Shown here one piece after another: positions 44,778-57,548 of a stretch of DNA of 64,000 nucleotides (positions are counted from its first letter, which is position 1; every line of letters starts with the position of its first letter). Made by a program: the position numbers and the translations under genes. Source of the stretch: Blepharisma stoltei (taxonomy: Eukaryota > Ciliophora > Heterotrichea > Heterotrichida > Blepharismidae); NCBI GenBank assembly GCA_914767885.1, contig CAJZBQ010000023.1:747501-811500 (forward strand), read 5' to 3'. Under the pieces are notes generated by a model, which saw only the letters and a list, made by a program, of their open reading frames with translations, was not told the origin of the DNA and ran no database searches.

Positions 44778-45862
44778 TGATAAAATATATTCTTTAATTT
44801 TGAGACGATTCTAATATATGTTCAGTAAATTCTACTATTTCCATATATATTTGAAAATTAATATAATGGAGTTAAGATAATTTAAATATCTTATGATGTG
44901 GTTAAAAAATATTAATAAATTTTCTGTTTGAGTTTTGAATTTTGAATAAAATTTTATAAGAAATTTTATATTGAAAGTGTCATAATGTGATGGCAAAAAT
45001 TGAAAATTTTAAATATAAATTTATTCAATTTATTTAGTACTTACTAAAAATTGTAAAATCAGAATTCTTATTTGGGTGCTTTTATATATGTGGATATTTA
45101 GTTATATATTAGATATAAATAAACATTTTTTATATTTAAAAAGACTGTAAAAATATGGCTTAGATTGTTTAAAATAACTGGTTTAACATAAAAAATACTT
45201 ATCTATCCTAATATTTGGTTATATTCTGTATCCTACTAGCGTAATTAGAAATAGAATTTAAAGAATACTAAAATCTTCTCAGAAATTAATATTTTTTAGG
45301 AATATTTAACAACTATATTCAAATAGAAATCAAATATATCAAAAGAAAATTTCTTTTATTGCAATTTGTCTAAAAAATCTATTTTCTGTTACCATATATA
45401 TTTTATTCAAAAGCAATTCAAATTTCTCAAAAAATGAATTAAATGATATGATTTTCTTTAAAGCTATATTTTTAAAATCCTCTTTATTTATTAAATTATT
45501 TCAATTAAGCAGAGCAACCTTAAAATTTTTAAGATATGGACTTATCAATATTGTCCTTCCAGAATGCTATTTTCATATTTTATAAATAACAAATATTTTT
45601 ATCATCCAAACAAAACTCTACCAGAAAATAAAAATACTATTCAGGCCAATTCTTTTAGTTATTTCTCATTCACATTCAAATTCTTTATTCCTTGCAATAA
45701 ATTATAATAAATTCAGCCTAACCATTATGAATTTTTATTTTGATCATATTTTACTTATCTATTTACAAGATCATAAATTTTTATTTGAATACAAAATGCA
45801 GCTTTTCGCATAGCAAGCATAATATTAAGCAGTTAAAAATATTGTTGTAAAACGACTTATAA
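44778..45862. other. intergenic AT-rich stretch, nothing recognised
   Basis: About 1.1 kb between cyclin and MFS genes on the same strand. No repeat family found. A minus-strand frame at 45781-45984 is the shadow of the MFS N-terminus. Confidence 0.5.
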
Positions 45863-47898
45863 ATGGTAATGGCATCTTCCGACCCTAAAGAAAGGCAAAA
45901 ACTAATAGGAAAAATAAATGAATTCACATCTTTAAAAGCAAAAAAACAATCCCCATGAATGGAATTTACAAACACATTGTTCATAATTGGGCAATCACAT
46001 TTCGAGTTATTCTCAGTCTATATTATCAACATTTTACTCAGCTTGGACTATATCTTTTATATATAAATAGAAAAATTACTATTAAAATTTAACCTTTATA
46101 GTTTTCATCATTAATTTCAAATATTAAAGGTATACTACATATTGACAACCATGATACCACTTTATTTCACACAAGAACAAGGCACTTCTGATACCGCAGC
46201 AGGGGTTATTTTTGGCCTAGTAGGAATAGTGATTGGGATTTTCGCAATAATTTTAGGTCCAATAATAAACAGATTTGGCTGCAGAAAATCTTTGATTTGT
46301 GCTAGTGCTTTTACTTTAATTGGTTTTTTAATGGTTTTGAGCACTAGAAATTTGATAGTAAACCTAATAGCGAATATTTTATTTTTGTCAGTTGGCTGCG
46401 CGATGTCTTGGTCTTCAGTTGAACTTGGTGCAAAACTTTTTACAGTCGAAAAAGCAAGAAATACTAGTAATTCTCTTCTTATGATGGGGAATTTTTTTTC
46501 CGGAATCATTGCAGGGGTTTCTATTGATTGAATTTGGATCACTGATACAGATTTAGACCATGCATATTTTCTAATATATTTCACAGCTGCGGTGGCTGCT
46601 GGCTTATCATTGGTTGTATCTTTTACAATAACTGATCCTACAGAAAATATAGAGGAGGAAGAAACTGAAGAAGTGCAATTTTCTTTTGAGCTATTTAAAT
46701 CCAAAAAATTCATCAGATTTTCAGCACTAATACTGTTAATTACTTACTTACTTACTAATTATTGGTGTTTAAGGTGTATAGTGCCCGCACCCCTATAAAA
46801 AGGGTCTAAGCCAGACTAGTGACGTTACCGAGCCATCTTGGATTAACCTGGTCAGCCCAGGCCCAAGCCTTCTATCAAAGCTTCGCCGCCAGCCTTGACC
46901 GCACGTCTCACCCAATACTGTTAATTACAGTTCTCAGAAGTGGCTGCTTTGGACACTTAGACGCAACTTTTCCTAACTCCCCCCCCTCCGTGAGTGAACA
47001 AAACCATTAGAAAAATCCTATTTTTTGAGTGAACAAAAATTTTTTTAATAGAAAAATTTTTTATGGAAAAAAATTTGATATATAAATGATAATTAGTATA
47101 ATGAAATCTAGAGCTAATTCTGTTCAATTTTAAACGAATTGCTATTTAAAAACATAAATTTTATAAATTAAATTAATATTTGCGTTCCAATTTTTGCGAA
47201 TTAGGATTTTTTTAAATTTCGAAAAAACTTTTTTTATAAAATTTATATATAAATTTTTTAAAAAAAAAAAAATTAACCCCCCTCCGTGAGTGAACAAAAA
47301 TTTTTTTGTTCACTCACGGAGGGGGGGGAGTAAGTATTTAGTAAGACAGTCTGGTGGTAAAGCTCATTTTGGGGCGTATTTAGCATTACATTCTATAACG
47401 ATGCTGGTTGGAGCGTTAGGATTTACACCACTTGCCTTTGTGCTTTCTAGCTATGCGCTCATAGTAATTGGCGGCTTTTTGGGGGCAATTGCTCCATTGA
47501 TTTTAGTTTTTGGGATGAATTCCATGTTTTGCATGATATTTGTGATAATTATTTCATGTGGTGAGTGTATATGAATTCCTAGGCTTTTGGATTATACTGT
47601 AAAAATAGCTCCAAAAGGAACTGAAGGGATTTATTTAGCACTTTGTAATTGCCCGTTTTATTTTGCAATGATTTTGACAGGAGTTTTTTCTGGAAGCTTA
47701 TTGGAGGCGTATTGTCCTGAAGACGATAACTCAAATTGCTATAAAATGTGGTTTGTCATTGGGCTTAGTACGATTTGTATCCCAATTATTTTGGTTATTT
47801 TTAGACCATGGCTAGAAGAGCCTGAAATGAAATCTGAGCTTGAATATGTGGTTATTAAAGAGCCAGAACTGAAATATGATAGAGTTTCTATGGGTTAA
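45863..47898 (+). CDS. major facilitator superfamily transporter
   Basis: Joined length 1416 nt, 471 aa. About 12 hydrophobic segments; first loop after TM2 reads IINRFGCRKSLI, the MFS A-type motif (GxxxDRxGRR). Central acidic loop EEEETEEVQFSFELFKSKKF separates two six-TM halves. Substrate cannot be assigned. Inserts: IES 46064-46141 in TM1-2, a 170-bp retroposon (SALILLIT|VLRSGC) and a family-A MITE (DATFP|KYLVRQ). TGA Trp codons at 45956, 46529 and 47572. The C-terminus is cytosolic (ELKYDRVSMG). Confidence 0.85.
46064..46141. other. short TA-bounded IES, 78 bp
   Basis: Removal joins LSLDYIFYI to LTTMIPLYFTQ. Confidence 0.8.
46744..46913 (-). mobile_element. short SINE-like retroposon IES, 170 bp
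   Basis: Perfect 15-bp duplication AATACTGTTAATTAC (46729-46743, 46914-46928). Tail (ACTT)n at the left; the block CCAAGATGGCTCGGTAACGT then CACTAGT (minus strand) is shared with the 30263 copy. 5'-truncated. Confidence 0.9.
46977..47330. mobile_element. family-A MITE (IES), 354 bp
   Basis: TAA duplicated (46974-46976, 47331-47333). Direct pair left, hairpin right. Removal joins DATFP to KYLVRQSGG in the MFS gene. Confidence 0.95.
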
Positions 47899-49054
47899 TA
47901 ATTTAAGAAATTTAATTTAATAAATTTTTTGTTTTCAATTAATAGAGAGATTTTTAAAAAATATGCTTTTTCATGATAAATGGTTTATAAATAGCTTAAA
48001 GTAAAAGACAAATTAAATACAAAATATGATATATTTTTAATTAAAAAATGCTCAATAAGGAATTAATGAGTAGGGATGTATAAATCTTAGTTTATTAGTA
48101 ATTAAAAGATATCAGATTGTAAATTATTTTGGTGATATTTCAAAAATTTATATTTTTCAGCAAAGAGCTGATTAATTAATTTATGACGTTCACAATCATA
48201 GCACGTGTCAGGGATTGCACCCATACATGCTCATTGTCCCTGAGGGACCCGGCAGACAAGACTGGAGAGTCTTGCGCAACCGGATTGAAATTCTGGCTTG
48301 AAGCCCTAAAAGGGCTGATTCCTCTGGACACAACTCATTATCGTGTTAGGCACATGCTATCTTGGGGTCTCTGTGAGGAGTCTTATCTCTCTACCATCTT
48401 GAACTTTACTGATCTTGCCCTTCCCAAATATCTCCGGACTTAAAACCCATATCTCAGGGATTAGCTCTCTGAGGCACGAGAAAACCTACCCCAATGGCAG
48501 ACCTGCTTCTCAGCTTGGTTTCCCCACCTGGGCATTTCCTGCAGGTGTTGAGAAATTTGCACCAAGAGGTTAGCTGGTTGCCTCCTTCATATTAATGTAT
48601 ATAGTAAAGAGCCTATGGTTATCATTAAAATTTACTTACTCTCCTTTTTTAAATTGGAAAAAAATTCTTAATGCAATATTTTTGAATTTTTATCTATTTT
48701 ATGAAGAATTAATTCAAAATATTAATCGATTCAATGAGAAAACTGTCTAAATAGCATTCTACCAGCCACTTCTTCCACTAAGCTGGGTAAAAGCTATTGA
48801 TATAAATATTAGCATTTTCACCTATAAAATTTGCTATTTAATTTTGTTCCAATTAATAACATTTTGTTTAAATTTAAAGGAATTTAATTTTACCAATGTT
48901 TTGCCCCAATTTAAATGGGAGAATTAAGAACCTAATTGATTAATATTTTAATAATAAGAATAATAAAAATCAGCATTTTATTAAAAATCTTTTGGATCCT
49001 TGGCGAACATAGTTTATCCGTTATTTCTTTCTTTTTTCCAAATAATTTTATAAT
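47899..49054. other. intergenic region with retroposon and decayed MITE
   Basis: Holds a SINE-like element (about 48180-48600) and a decayed family-B MITE (48639-48923, TTA flanks, ACTCTCCTTTTTTAAATTGG left, CCAATTTAAATGGGAG right). The remainder is AT-rich. Confidence 0.7.
48180..48600 (-). mobile_element. SINE-like retroposon, ~420 bp
   Basis: GC-rich; its complement carries ATGTATGGGTGCAATCCCTG, matching the TGTATGGGTGCAAATCCCCG block of the copy at 10271. Target duplication not clear (AAAGAGC only). Open frame inside is not a gene. Confidence 0.7.
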
Positions 49055-52000
49055 ATGGGCTGCGGAAATTCATCAATCTCACTCGTCAAAAAAAAGAAAG
49101 CTGAAATTGAAGAGTTAAAATTACAATGTGCAAAAGATGAAGAAATCATTGAGCTTAGAAAGCATGAAATTGTGCTTGATGAAATCGAGCCTGGTGAAAA
49201 ATTAGAATTTTTAGCTTATCAGGAACAATTAAGAGCAAGAAATTTTTTGCAGTGCTTAAATCATTATGTTTCGCACTTACCTGAAAGTACAGCACTGCTA
49301 ACAGAATCAATGTCCCTTGCAAATTCAACAGATCTAAACAGAGATTTTATACAAGTAGCTTCTTTGTGTTGATATTAGTACAATCTTAGCGATATTATTT
49401 TTTTAAAAAAAAGCTGCTTTATATATAATAATTATTGTTTAAATTAGTGAAAATTTTATTATATTAGGATATTGTAATTGGTAATATAGTGGGCGATAAC
49501 CGTTAAATAATAATATTAGGATATTCATCTATTAATTAAGTATCAAAACAGCATAGGTAAGAGTAAGACTAAAAGAGTCAGTAGCCGAAAACAAATATGC
49601 AAACATGCTTAATGAAACTTTAGAAGAGCTTATAGTAAAAAATGAAAAAATAAGATCTAAGATCCACGAACGCATCCACGACTTAGAAAATGATATGAAG
49701 CATTTTCCTTTGCTGTTAGAAGCCATAAATGAAATAAGAGAAAATGAAGATATGCTGAATGAAGATCCCGGGGATAATTTGACAATTCTGACAAATAAAT
49801 TAAAAGAACGATGTGATAGGCTAACTCAAATAGAAATTATCCAAAGGATTTTTGACTATCAAGGGTGCATAAAATACATAAAAGACAAAAAAGAAGAAAT
49901 TACTCAATTAGAACTTAAAATAGAAGAGCTAACAGTTGAAAAAGAAGAACTTAAAATTATTAAATTTTGCATGATCAATTTAATATTTCTTATATAATTG
50001 CCCTATTTTATTCATCAATTATAAAGCTTATTTAAGATTTCACAGTATTAAATTTTATTAAAATGCATACATGTGAAGGGGTAAAATCTGGAGAAATTTA
50101 TTTTGAGCCTGAAGAAATCACATGGCTTAATGATAAAATAAGCCAAAAAGAAACTGATATTTTAAAATACCAACAAAAAATTGAGGACTTATTGAATTCT
50201 ATTGAAGAAAATAAAGAAATCCACAAATGAAAAGAAGATTTATTGCTAAAAGAAATAGAAACAAAAAATAAAGCTGAAGAGCTGAAAGAAAGCATCAAAA
50301 CAATTGAAAAAGAAATCCAAGAAATCTCATCAAAAAACAAAATTCTGTTTGATTTAAAAAAAGAAGAAGAAAAAGCTCTCCAAGATCAGTCAAATATTCT
50401 CCTTGACATAGAAAACCACGAAAACGCCATCCAAAAATCCCAGCTTCTCATAAGCCAACAAATAAAACTAATGCACCAAGAAATCTCCATAAGGGACTTA
50501 AAAATCCTCGAAGCCAGAAACGAGCTAAAATTGCTCGAAATCGAAAAAAAATACGAAAAAGAATTCACAGAAAATAAATTAAAAACTTTTATTATCAGCA
50601 GACTTTGCCAAGTCCAGCAGAAAATGCCTGAGCGAGCATTTAAAAGGTGGAGATGGATGACTGAGGTGAAGTGGATTGAAAAAGAAATGGAAGAAATCGA
50701 CGACTTTGAAGTTGTCGAACAGATGGACGAAGGGATTTTCTTGAAGGAAGAAATGTTGTATTGGATGAATAAAAATCCGATTTTAATTGCATTGAGAGAT
50801 GCTGGGATGGATAAAGAAAAACCTATGACTCCGCTGAATTTAATGAAATTTTTAGAAGATTTTATGGAGAAAAAGTATAAATCAGACCTTAAAGATATAG
50901 GGGACAGAAGAGAGCCGAGACAAATAGCTGAGTTCTTGTTAGAACATTTACAAAGAGTATTTGGGATACAAAAACTTGCTTTGAGACAGCTGTCGCAGAT
51001 TATTCCGTCACTAAAAAGTTTGTTTGATAATGGAAATCAGTATGCTACTTTTTATTGCAGATTGCTTCAACTCTATCACCCTTCCCCAGTTCCTTATTCC
51101 CCCTTTAAATTGGAACAAAAAATCTGTTCAAATTTAAGTGGGGTAATTTTTTTTTTTAAAATTTAAAATAAAGTAAAATATAATGCAATATTTTTGAGTT
51201 TTTAATTTATTTTATAAAAAATAATTAAAAAGTTTAATCGATCCAGTGTGAAAAATGTTTAAATAATATTTTAATTGCACTTTACCATTAATTTAGGCAA
51301 TAAAATTAGTATTTTTACTTATAAAATTTTCCAATAAAAAAGATTTTGTTCCAATTTAAGAAGGTTAAGTATCAAAAAATTGAAATTTTGCTTATCTTTT
51401 GTTGAATTTAAGATGGGAGTTATCAGCTAGCTTTATTTTTAACTAAAGCTAGGATGATATTTGCACCTCTTATTGAAAAATATGAAAAATCAGTTATATT
51501 CAAAAATAAAAACAAGACTGGCAAAGCAAAGGACAACCTCGACTACATTTACGCAGGAGGCTATGCTCAAATTTCTGACGCAATAGATTTAATATATACT
51601 ATGTTTAGCAACGACAGAGAAAGCGGCACACAAACTTTGGAGCATCTAAAGCCTCCTAACGTTACTGACGAAGAATTCGTCATCTACAAAATCTGCCATC
51701 GTATGTCTAAGCTTGGGAAAACCCCTGAAGGCATTTTTAATATTCTTGATCGTGATGGCGGAGGTAGCATTGACTGTATAGAATTTGTAAGAGGCACCTA
51801 TAGCGCTTTAGATTTATGGATTTCTCAGAGCACAATTAAAAAACTTTTTGAGAAGATTGATAAAGATGGCAGCGGAGACTTATCAAAAGATGAATTCTGC
51901 AAATGGATTAGTCTGAAGTATATGCAGGATTGCAATAAAAGTGACAGATTTTTGATATCAAAGGCAACGTTTTTGACAGCTTTAATTGGATTACATTAAA

Positions 52001-53993
52001 ATGGAGAGATGAATCAACCTGCATTCATGTAGATGAAATCCTAATGAATTTATAAGGACCTTTAAAAAGGTGTATTAGGCAAGGTTTTATATGGTAGGGT
52101 TTAGGGTTTACTAAGGCAACCTAATGCTGCCAAATGAGTCTTTTGACTCACTTTTTTCATGCACTCCCACATTTTTTCTGCTTTTTTAGTCGCTCTTATC
52201 ACTTTTGCAACTTCTCCACCTCTGCCAACTGACTACTTTAACCGCATTTTCCATGCTACTTCCGCTACTCCTATCACTATCTTCACTTTCACTACTCTCT
52301 TCACTTTTGTCAAATTTTTGGGTATCTTTTGAATTTTTTATTTTTGGTCTTTGCGCTTTTTGGGCTTTTTGAGTTTTTTGGATTTCTTGGGTCTTTGGAA
52401 TTTTAGTTTTTGGGCATTTTGGCTCCTTAAGTGCCCTCTAGCAGTTCCCATCTTTTCCATCTTCTTATCTAAATTAGCTGCTCTTTTTTCGAAGCTTTTG
52501 ATTCCTATTCCTCTCTCACTAACTTGATGAATAGAGGGGTTAGTACTGCTTCTCGATCATCCAAGCACTCCTGTGTTATTACGCGAAGGAAGCTATTAAT
52601 CTATCAAATGCTCTTACTAGTAACGTTCGTCTCCTACTACTTGCTTTTTATCTGCAATTTCTTCATCACATCCCTCTTTTCACTTCCAAAATTTTACCTC
52701 AGCTAAAGCTTCATTCAGATCTTCATCTTAGTCTTCAAAAAAACCACTATTTGAGATGCTTGCATATGAAATTGCCATATTCATGGCTAAATAAAAAGTT
52801 TTCCATGGTGTGGTAAAGCGCAATTTTGATTTAGCTGGCTACATACCAAATCTAAATCTAGGTTTTGAGTTATGAGAAATGAAGTAGAGAGTTGAAAAGG
52901 ATCTCTCAGCAAAGCCAGCGTTTATTTTCCCCCTGACCAATCAAAATTAACAATTTATAATTTTTAAAAAAATAAGCTTATATTGACATGAGGTATAAAA
53001 CTCTTAAAACTACCGGATAGCGAGTGCACGCCTTCTTTCGGCAAGATTTAGGAGCTATCCTTCAGGAATCGGTAGTCTTTTATAAGTAAGCAATGATAAA
53101 TGACAGCTTTAATTGAGGTTTATATGACGAGACAGAAAAAAGATACATTATTTTTAGACAAAGAAGTTCCAAAAGCTGATGCCTATGAATTTGATGCTTT
53201 TGAAGACATTATCAGAACTTATAGCAACACTCTAACATCTCAAAAACTTCAAGCCATTTATAATGACGCAAAAGCCATATGCAACGACCAACCTCTCAAT
53301 AGAAACGCAATCATCAGAATCATGCTCAGAAATGGTATCGGAAAATATGGCCTTGGACCATTTATTCTCCCTGAGGTAGCAGCTATATATACTGAAGACA
53401 GACCTCAAAAGCAAACTATTTTTGAATTAATGGGATATGGAGAACGAAAATCTGCAAGAAAACCCACATTGAGGATGTCAACTATAAACACAGGTGAAAC
53501 AAAGTCTCCAAATCGGTCTCCAAACAGTTCATTTATCATGCCTTCTTCGCTCGCTGGGCTTGCATCAAAAGCAATGTCAGGAAAACTATCAAGAGACAAC
53601 TCAGGGGAATCAACGCCAAAAGCAGAATTCGACACTGTTACAAGAAGAGGAGCCCTTACATTGAGAAGCCGCGAGTCTACACCTAACCAGTCTTTTGTGT
53701 TTGATAGCCAACATTCTACACCAAAGCATTCACTCAATACTACAGTGACGAATAGCTTTAGCGGATTGGTAAGGAGAAATACAAGAAGTAGCGATAACAG
53801 AGGAACGACGCCGAAGGCAAGCATGCTTGAAGGGCTTAATAGAGCTTCAGAGAGGAATTTAGTAGCTCCAAGCTTACAAGAGAGTTTTAGTGAAATGGTA
53901 AAAAGTGCCTCGGGAGGTTTGCCACCTTTAAGACCGAGTGCTAGTGAAAAAGCTAGGCCTTCTAGAATTGGAGCACCACAGAAAAAAAAATAA
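49055..53993 (+). CDS. MGCG-start coiled-coil EF-hand protein
   Basis: Joined length 3180 nt, 1059 aa. N-terminus MGCGNSSISLVKKKKAEIEE suggests myristoylation. Residues ~60-420 are coiled coil; ~450-560 helical (KPMTPLNLMKFLEDFMEKKY). Two canonical EF-hand loops follow: DRDGGGSIDCIEF and DKDGSGDLSKDEF. The C-terminal ~230 residues are Ser/Thr-rich with repeated ESTPKAEF, ESTPNQSF, HSTPKHSL, GTTPKASM motifs, likely phosphosites. A Ca-responsive, membrane-tethered cortical protein is the inference. Inserts: IESs 49358-49565 and 49963-50060, family-B MITE, and a 1.1-kb retroposon-type insert with perfect target duplications. Confidence 0.85.
49358..49565. other. TA-bounded IES, ~208 bp
   Basis: Removal joins NRDFIQV to RLKESVAENKYANM. 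An upstream TA six bases earlier would also keep frame. Confidence 0.7.
49963..50060. other. short TA-bounded IES, 98 bp
   Basis: Removal joins EELKII to KMHTCEGVKSGEIYFEP. Confidence 0.75.
51097..51419. mobile_element. short family-B MITE (IES), 323 bp
   Basis: TTA duplicated (51094-51096, 51420-51422). Left hairpin CCCTTTAAATTGGAACAAA/TGTTCAAATTTAAGTGG; decayed right end. Only one internal unit, versus three in the 740-bp copies. Removal joins SPVPY to QLALFLTKA. Confidence 0.88.
51989..53100 (+). mobile_element. large retroposon-type IES, 1112 bp
   Basis: Perfect 15-bp duplication TGACAGCTTTAATTG (51974-51988, 53101-53115). Begins GATTACATTAAAATGGAGAG like the SINE-like family and ends ATAAGTAAGCAATGATAAA. 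The inside is pyrimidine-rich on the plus strand (52140-52700), with TAGGGTTTAGGGTTTA at 52095-52110. No intact ORF; may be a longer partner element or a nested composite. Removal restores TFLTALIEVYMTR. Confidence 0.85.
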
Positions 53994-54034
53994 TAAGTAA
54001 TGATATAAATTAATAAAATAAATCTAAAAAATAG

Positions 54035-54741
54035 TTATAAATTAAAATATCTCACAATAAAGCTGTATTGATTTTGGCTCTCTACACAGCGTTTATCTCT
54101 TTTTTTCCTCACAAATTTGATAGCTTCATGAGGATTGCTAAAAACTCCTAGTCTTTTAAATAAGCAAGCCGCTATTAGTCCAGATCTCCCAATTCCTCCT
54201 CTGCAGTGGATATCAATAAATTTCCCTTCATTTGCAAAATTTATTATAGGGAAAATTACTTGTTCGTCCATACTTTCAAATGATTCAGGAACGCTCATTT
54301 CAATTATAGGATACTGTATAAGTGTAATATCAAGCCTTTTAGCGGAGTCTTGGTATACAGTTGGATTGACTCCTATTGATCGTAACTCATAATTGTTTAA
54401 TAACAAACGGTTGGCGACGACATTGTCTTGGAAAGTCTGCCCATGTGATGCGCCATTTAAGTGATACAATGTCCCATGGCATCACTAGTCGGGCCAAGTC
54501 TCTATTTTTGGGACTGGCACTAGGTGCCTTAAATACTTAAGTTAATGTAAATGTTCAATAAACAAACAATTACAGAAACCCCGCGCGCCTTAAAATTTTC
54601 TAAATCTTCTACAATGCTCCTTTGGTGCACTTTTCCATCCCTTCCTTTTTTCAGGTTTTTCCCTGGACATTGAGATAACCCGAATTTCCCTCCGTTTTCA
54701 TTTTCATGAAAAACACTAATTAAAATCTGGGTATTCTGCAT
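54035..54741 (-). CDS. dual-specificity/tyrosine phosphatase
   Basis: Joined length about 546 nt, 181 aa. MQNTQILISVFHENENGGKF start, GLSQCPGKNL and GRDGKVHQRSIVEDLENF, then HCRGGIGRSGLIAA with catalytic Cys and Arg. SQCPG and the HCRGGxGRSG loop resemble CDKN3/KAP-like phosphatases. A small retroposon-bearing insert (54400-54560) splits VIVCL from NYELRSIGV; one Leu is uncertain. Convergent with the EF-hand gene. Confidence 0.85.
54400..54560 (+). mobile_element. truncated SINE-like retroposon IES, ~161 bp
   Basis: Flanks GTTTAATAACAAAC and GTTCAATAAACAAAC are imperfect duplicates. Contains CCCATGGCATCACTAGTCGG and GGCACTAGGTGCCTTAAATA, the 3' end of the family (compare 30640-30675). Confidence 0.8.
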
Positions 54742-54836
54742 ATTTACTATAAAATAAAGCCAATTTTCTATTTTTCTAAAACCCTAATTCTTATTAATAT
54801 TCTTAATACCGTTCTAACCATATCTTAATATCATTT

Positions 54837-57434
54837 ATGACTACTCATACCACCTTTGGCGTAAAAATCCTATCAGAATCTAAAGAATCAGAAGACTTCT
54901 GCCTTGTCCCACCTTTAGCGAAGCCAAGGAACAAGTCGTCTCCTTCTCAAAGTGTTAACAGTTCTAGAGAAGTCAATAAAGAAGACCTATCAGCTTTGTC
55001 AAGAGGCTTAAATCCTGTATCTGAGTCCGTTGAAAAATTTATAGCAAGCTCTCAGCATACAGAAGAATTGTCCAGCAGTGAATGGTCAATGCGGGAAACC
55101 AGATCTGAACGAGGAGCCAGTGAAGATTCAAAAACGTCCAGATCCCATTTTAAAAGGCATAGATATATGAGTGTCCCGAAAGACAAGCTAAATATGCAAA
55201 AGTTAAAGAAAAAGAATCTTGAAAAAAATAAGCTTGAGGAAGAGAAAGTCCCTGATTGAAAAAAAATTGATAAAGAAAATGAAACAATCAAAACCCAGAC
55301 TCTCAGAACAATAGACGAGCGAGATGCAAATTTTGCAATAAATTCATTGATGGTAGTTTCAAAACAAGAAGGCAAAAAAATTTCAAATTACTCAACACCT
55401 AAAAGGGTGCAAAGCCCTTTTTATGAAATTGTTAATGTAGACGAAGACATACAGCCAGTAATATCTCAAGTTAATTATGATAAAACAAGCGAAGAAAAGA
55501 ATTCAGAAGAAGCAAAAGGAATGAATATTCATATAGAAAACCCGCCAGGGAGCTCAGACACCTCACAAGATTTATTAGATGCTTTACAAAATTTCAGACA
55601 AAGCTTGCAAAGTGCAGAAGAAACCAGCAGAGAAGACAGAAAAAGTTTGCCATCAGTAGAAGATTCAATGGAATTCAAAAAGTCGAAAATTTTAAATATC
55701 AGCAATTTAAATGAAAGTGATAGAGAAAGCTTGATAAGTGTCAGCACACCAAAATTTGCGTGTAAGCCTATAAGTTTTGATGAAAATCATAAAGAAGAGT
55801 CAATAATTGAGGAGATGCCAGAACTTATGCTAGAAGGAAGGTTTACAGGGCAAAACTCTGAAGAAAATAGTGTATTTTTAGGGATTGATAATAAGTTACT
55901 GTTCGCAAGGCCAAAAACTCAAGGAAATTTGTATAAAAATAGCAAGCCGAGTCTAAATGAGACACTTTTAAGAAGATCAATATCAGAAAGATCTCTGAAT
56001 TTTGTGGAAAACAGGATTGATTCTGGTAAAATAGTTGAAATTAAAAGCCCTGAAGAATTCACGTATGAAATACCTGTTATTCAGCCAATAGAAAAGAAAA
56101 ATTTTGAAAATCAGGCAGCTCTTGACTCAAGTTTTCCAGCAAAAAATGAAAATTGAAGTGAGTCCGAGTATTTTTCGTCAAGTGATTATGGGTCTTGTGA
56201 CGAAAAAAATAAAGAAAAAGAGCAAGATTCCTCATTAAGTCAAGCTAAAGTAGAAAAATCAGCAGAAAAATTAAATGAAATTGAGAAAGATTATACTTTT
56301 GAAAATAATCCAAAGTCTGGAGATAATTCAGCTTTAGAAGAAAATAAAGAAAATAGTGAAAATATTCAAGAAGAGGCTAAGTCTTTAGCAGAATCTTTTA
56401 AATCGGCAAAATCGTATGGCTCTTACTTAGAAGAAGAAATTCCTGTATTTTATAAACAAAAGTCAGCTGACTATGCAGCTGGGAGTCAAGATTATAACCC
56501 TTCTAATGTATTTTTCGCAGAAGCACAAATTATAAATGAAATTGATATATCTGAATTTAATCTCCAAGACCCTAAAGAAGATTCTAAAATTATAAACCTC
56601 TCTTCAGTTGACCACGAAGTGCAGCCAGCTCAAGATCATTTAGATATAAGCCCTATCGCAATTGACCAAAAATCAATGATGGAATCTCTTACACCCTCTT
56701 TTTCTAGGAGCAAAAAATTGAGAAAGTTCTGATTTGGGGAAATTAATCTATAAAAATAAATTATTTGTGACATAAAATAATAATGATACTAACAGCTAAA
56801 TATATTAAATTTTAATATAAATTCTTAAATTAAATTAGATTAATTTGAATATTAACAAATTTGGATTTTAAAATTAGAAAAAAGAATTTTTAAGCTAACA
56901 GCCTGGGCAAGTAAATTTTCTGCTCACAAATCAATTAGGGAAGTTAATAGTTCATTTGAAGAGGAAAAAATACCGAGAAACTCTGTAAGCGATACCGAAT
57001 TTTATACTGCTAAAACAGACTTTTATACTGCAAAATCAATTAAAATAAGAGAGGTAGATAATGAAAGCTATGGAGAAGGTGAACCAGAAGAAAAAATTTT
57101 TAACGTAAAAATTGCAGTTTCTGATGAACCTACAGGTGAGCCAGCAGAAAAATTTTCTAGCACAGAAAGTGCTATAACTAAAAAGAAATCTAAAGCAAAA
57201 TATATGAGAATTCCTAGTCAGACTGAAAGTGAAGAAAATTTCAAAGAGCATGAGTCGTTCAAGACAACTGGGACTATGCCAAAATGCATTGAAATTGAAG
57301 AGCATAAGGATAGTTTGGAAGAAATTCAAGAGACTTTGACCTTTGAAGAAGCTTTAAAACATTTGTGGGGCATTCGTCTGGAATCAAATAGCCAGTTGTG
57401 GAGCGAAAAAGACTGGATTACTAAATTCTTTTAA
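54837..57434 (+). CDS. large acidic low-complexity protein, unknown
   Basis: Joined length 2451 nt, 816 aa; one IES (56751-56897) joins RKFWFGEINL to TAWASKFSAHKS. Ser/Glu/Lys-rich throughout, mostly predicted disordered, with short conserved-looking pieces such as KRHRYMSVPKDKLNMQKLKK and repeated FYTAKTDFYTAKSIKIREV. The C-terminus (LTFEEALKHLWGIRLESNSQ) is an amphipathic helix. TGA Trp codons at 55257, 56154 and 56730. No family recognised. Confidence 0.75.
56751..56897. other. short TA-bounded IES, 147 bp
   Basis: AT-rich insert bounded by CTA on both sides, removal keeps the frame open to 57434. Confidence 0.8.
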
Positions 57435-57548
57435 ATATAGATAAATATTGAAATTAAATTTATTGCAATAAAAATAAAATAGCTGAAGAAAAATTTAAAA
57501 AAATAGCTTGGATCTTATGAATTTATTATTATTAATTGGGAAGGTAAG

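Noticed and set aside
45781-45984. Minus-strand 67-codon frame
   Set aside because: Antisense to the MFS N-terminal exon, which is supported by TGA-Trp and the IES join.
52095-52110. Telomere-like TAGGGTTTAGGGTTTA
   Set aside because: Only about two units, inside a mobile insert; too short to indicate a chromosome end or breakage site.
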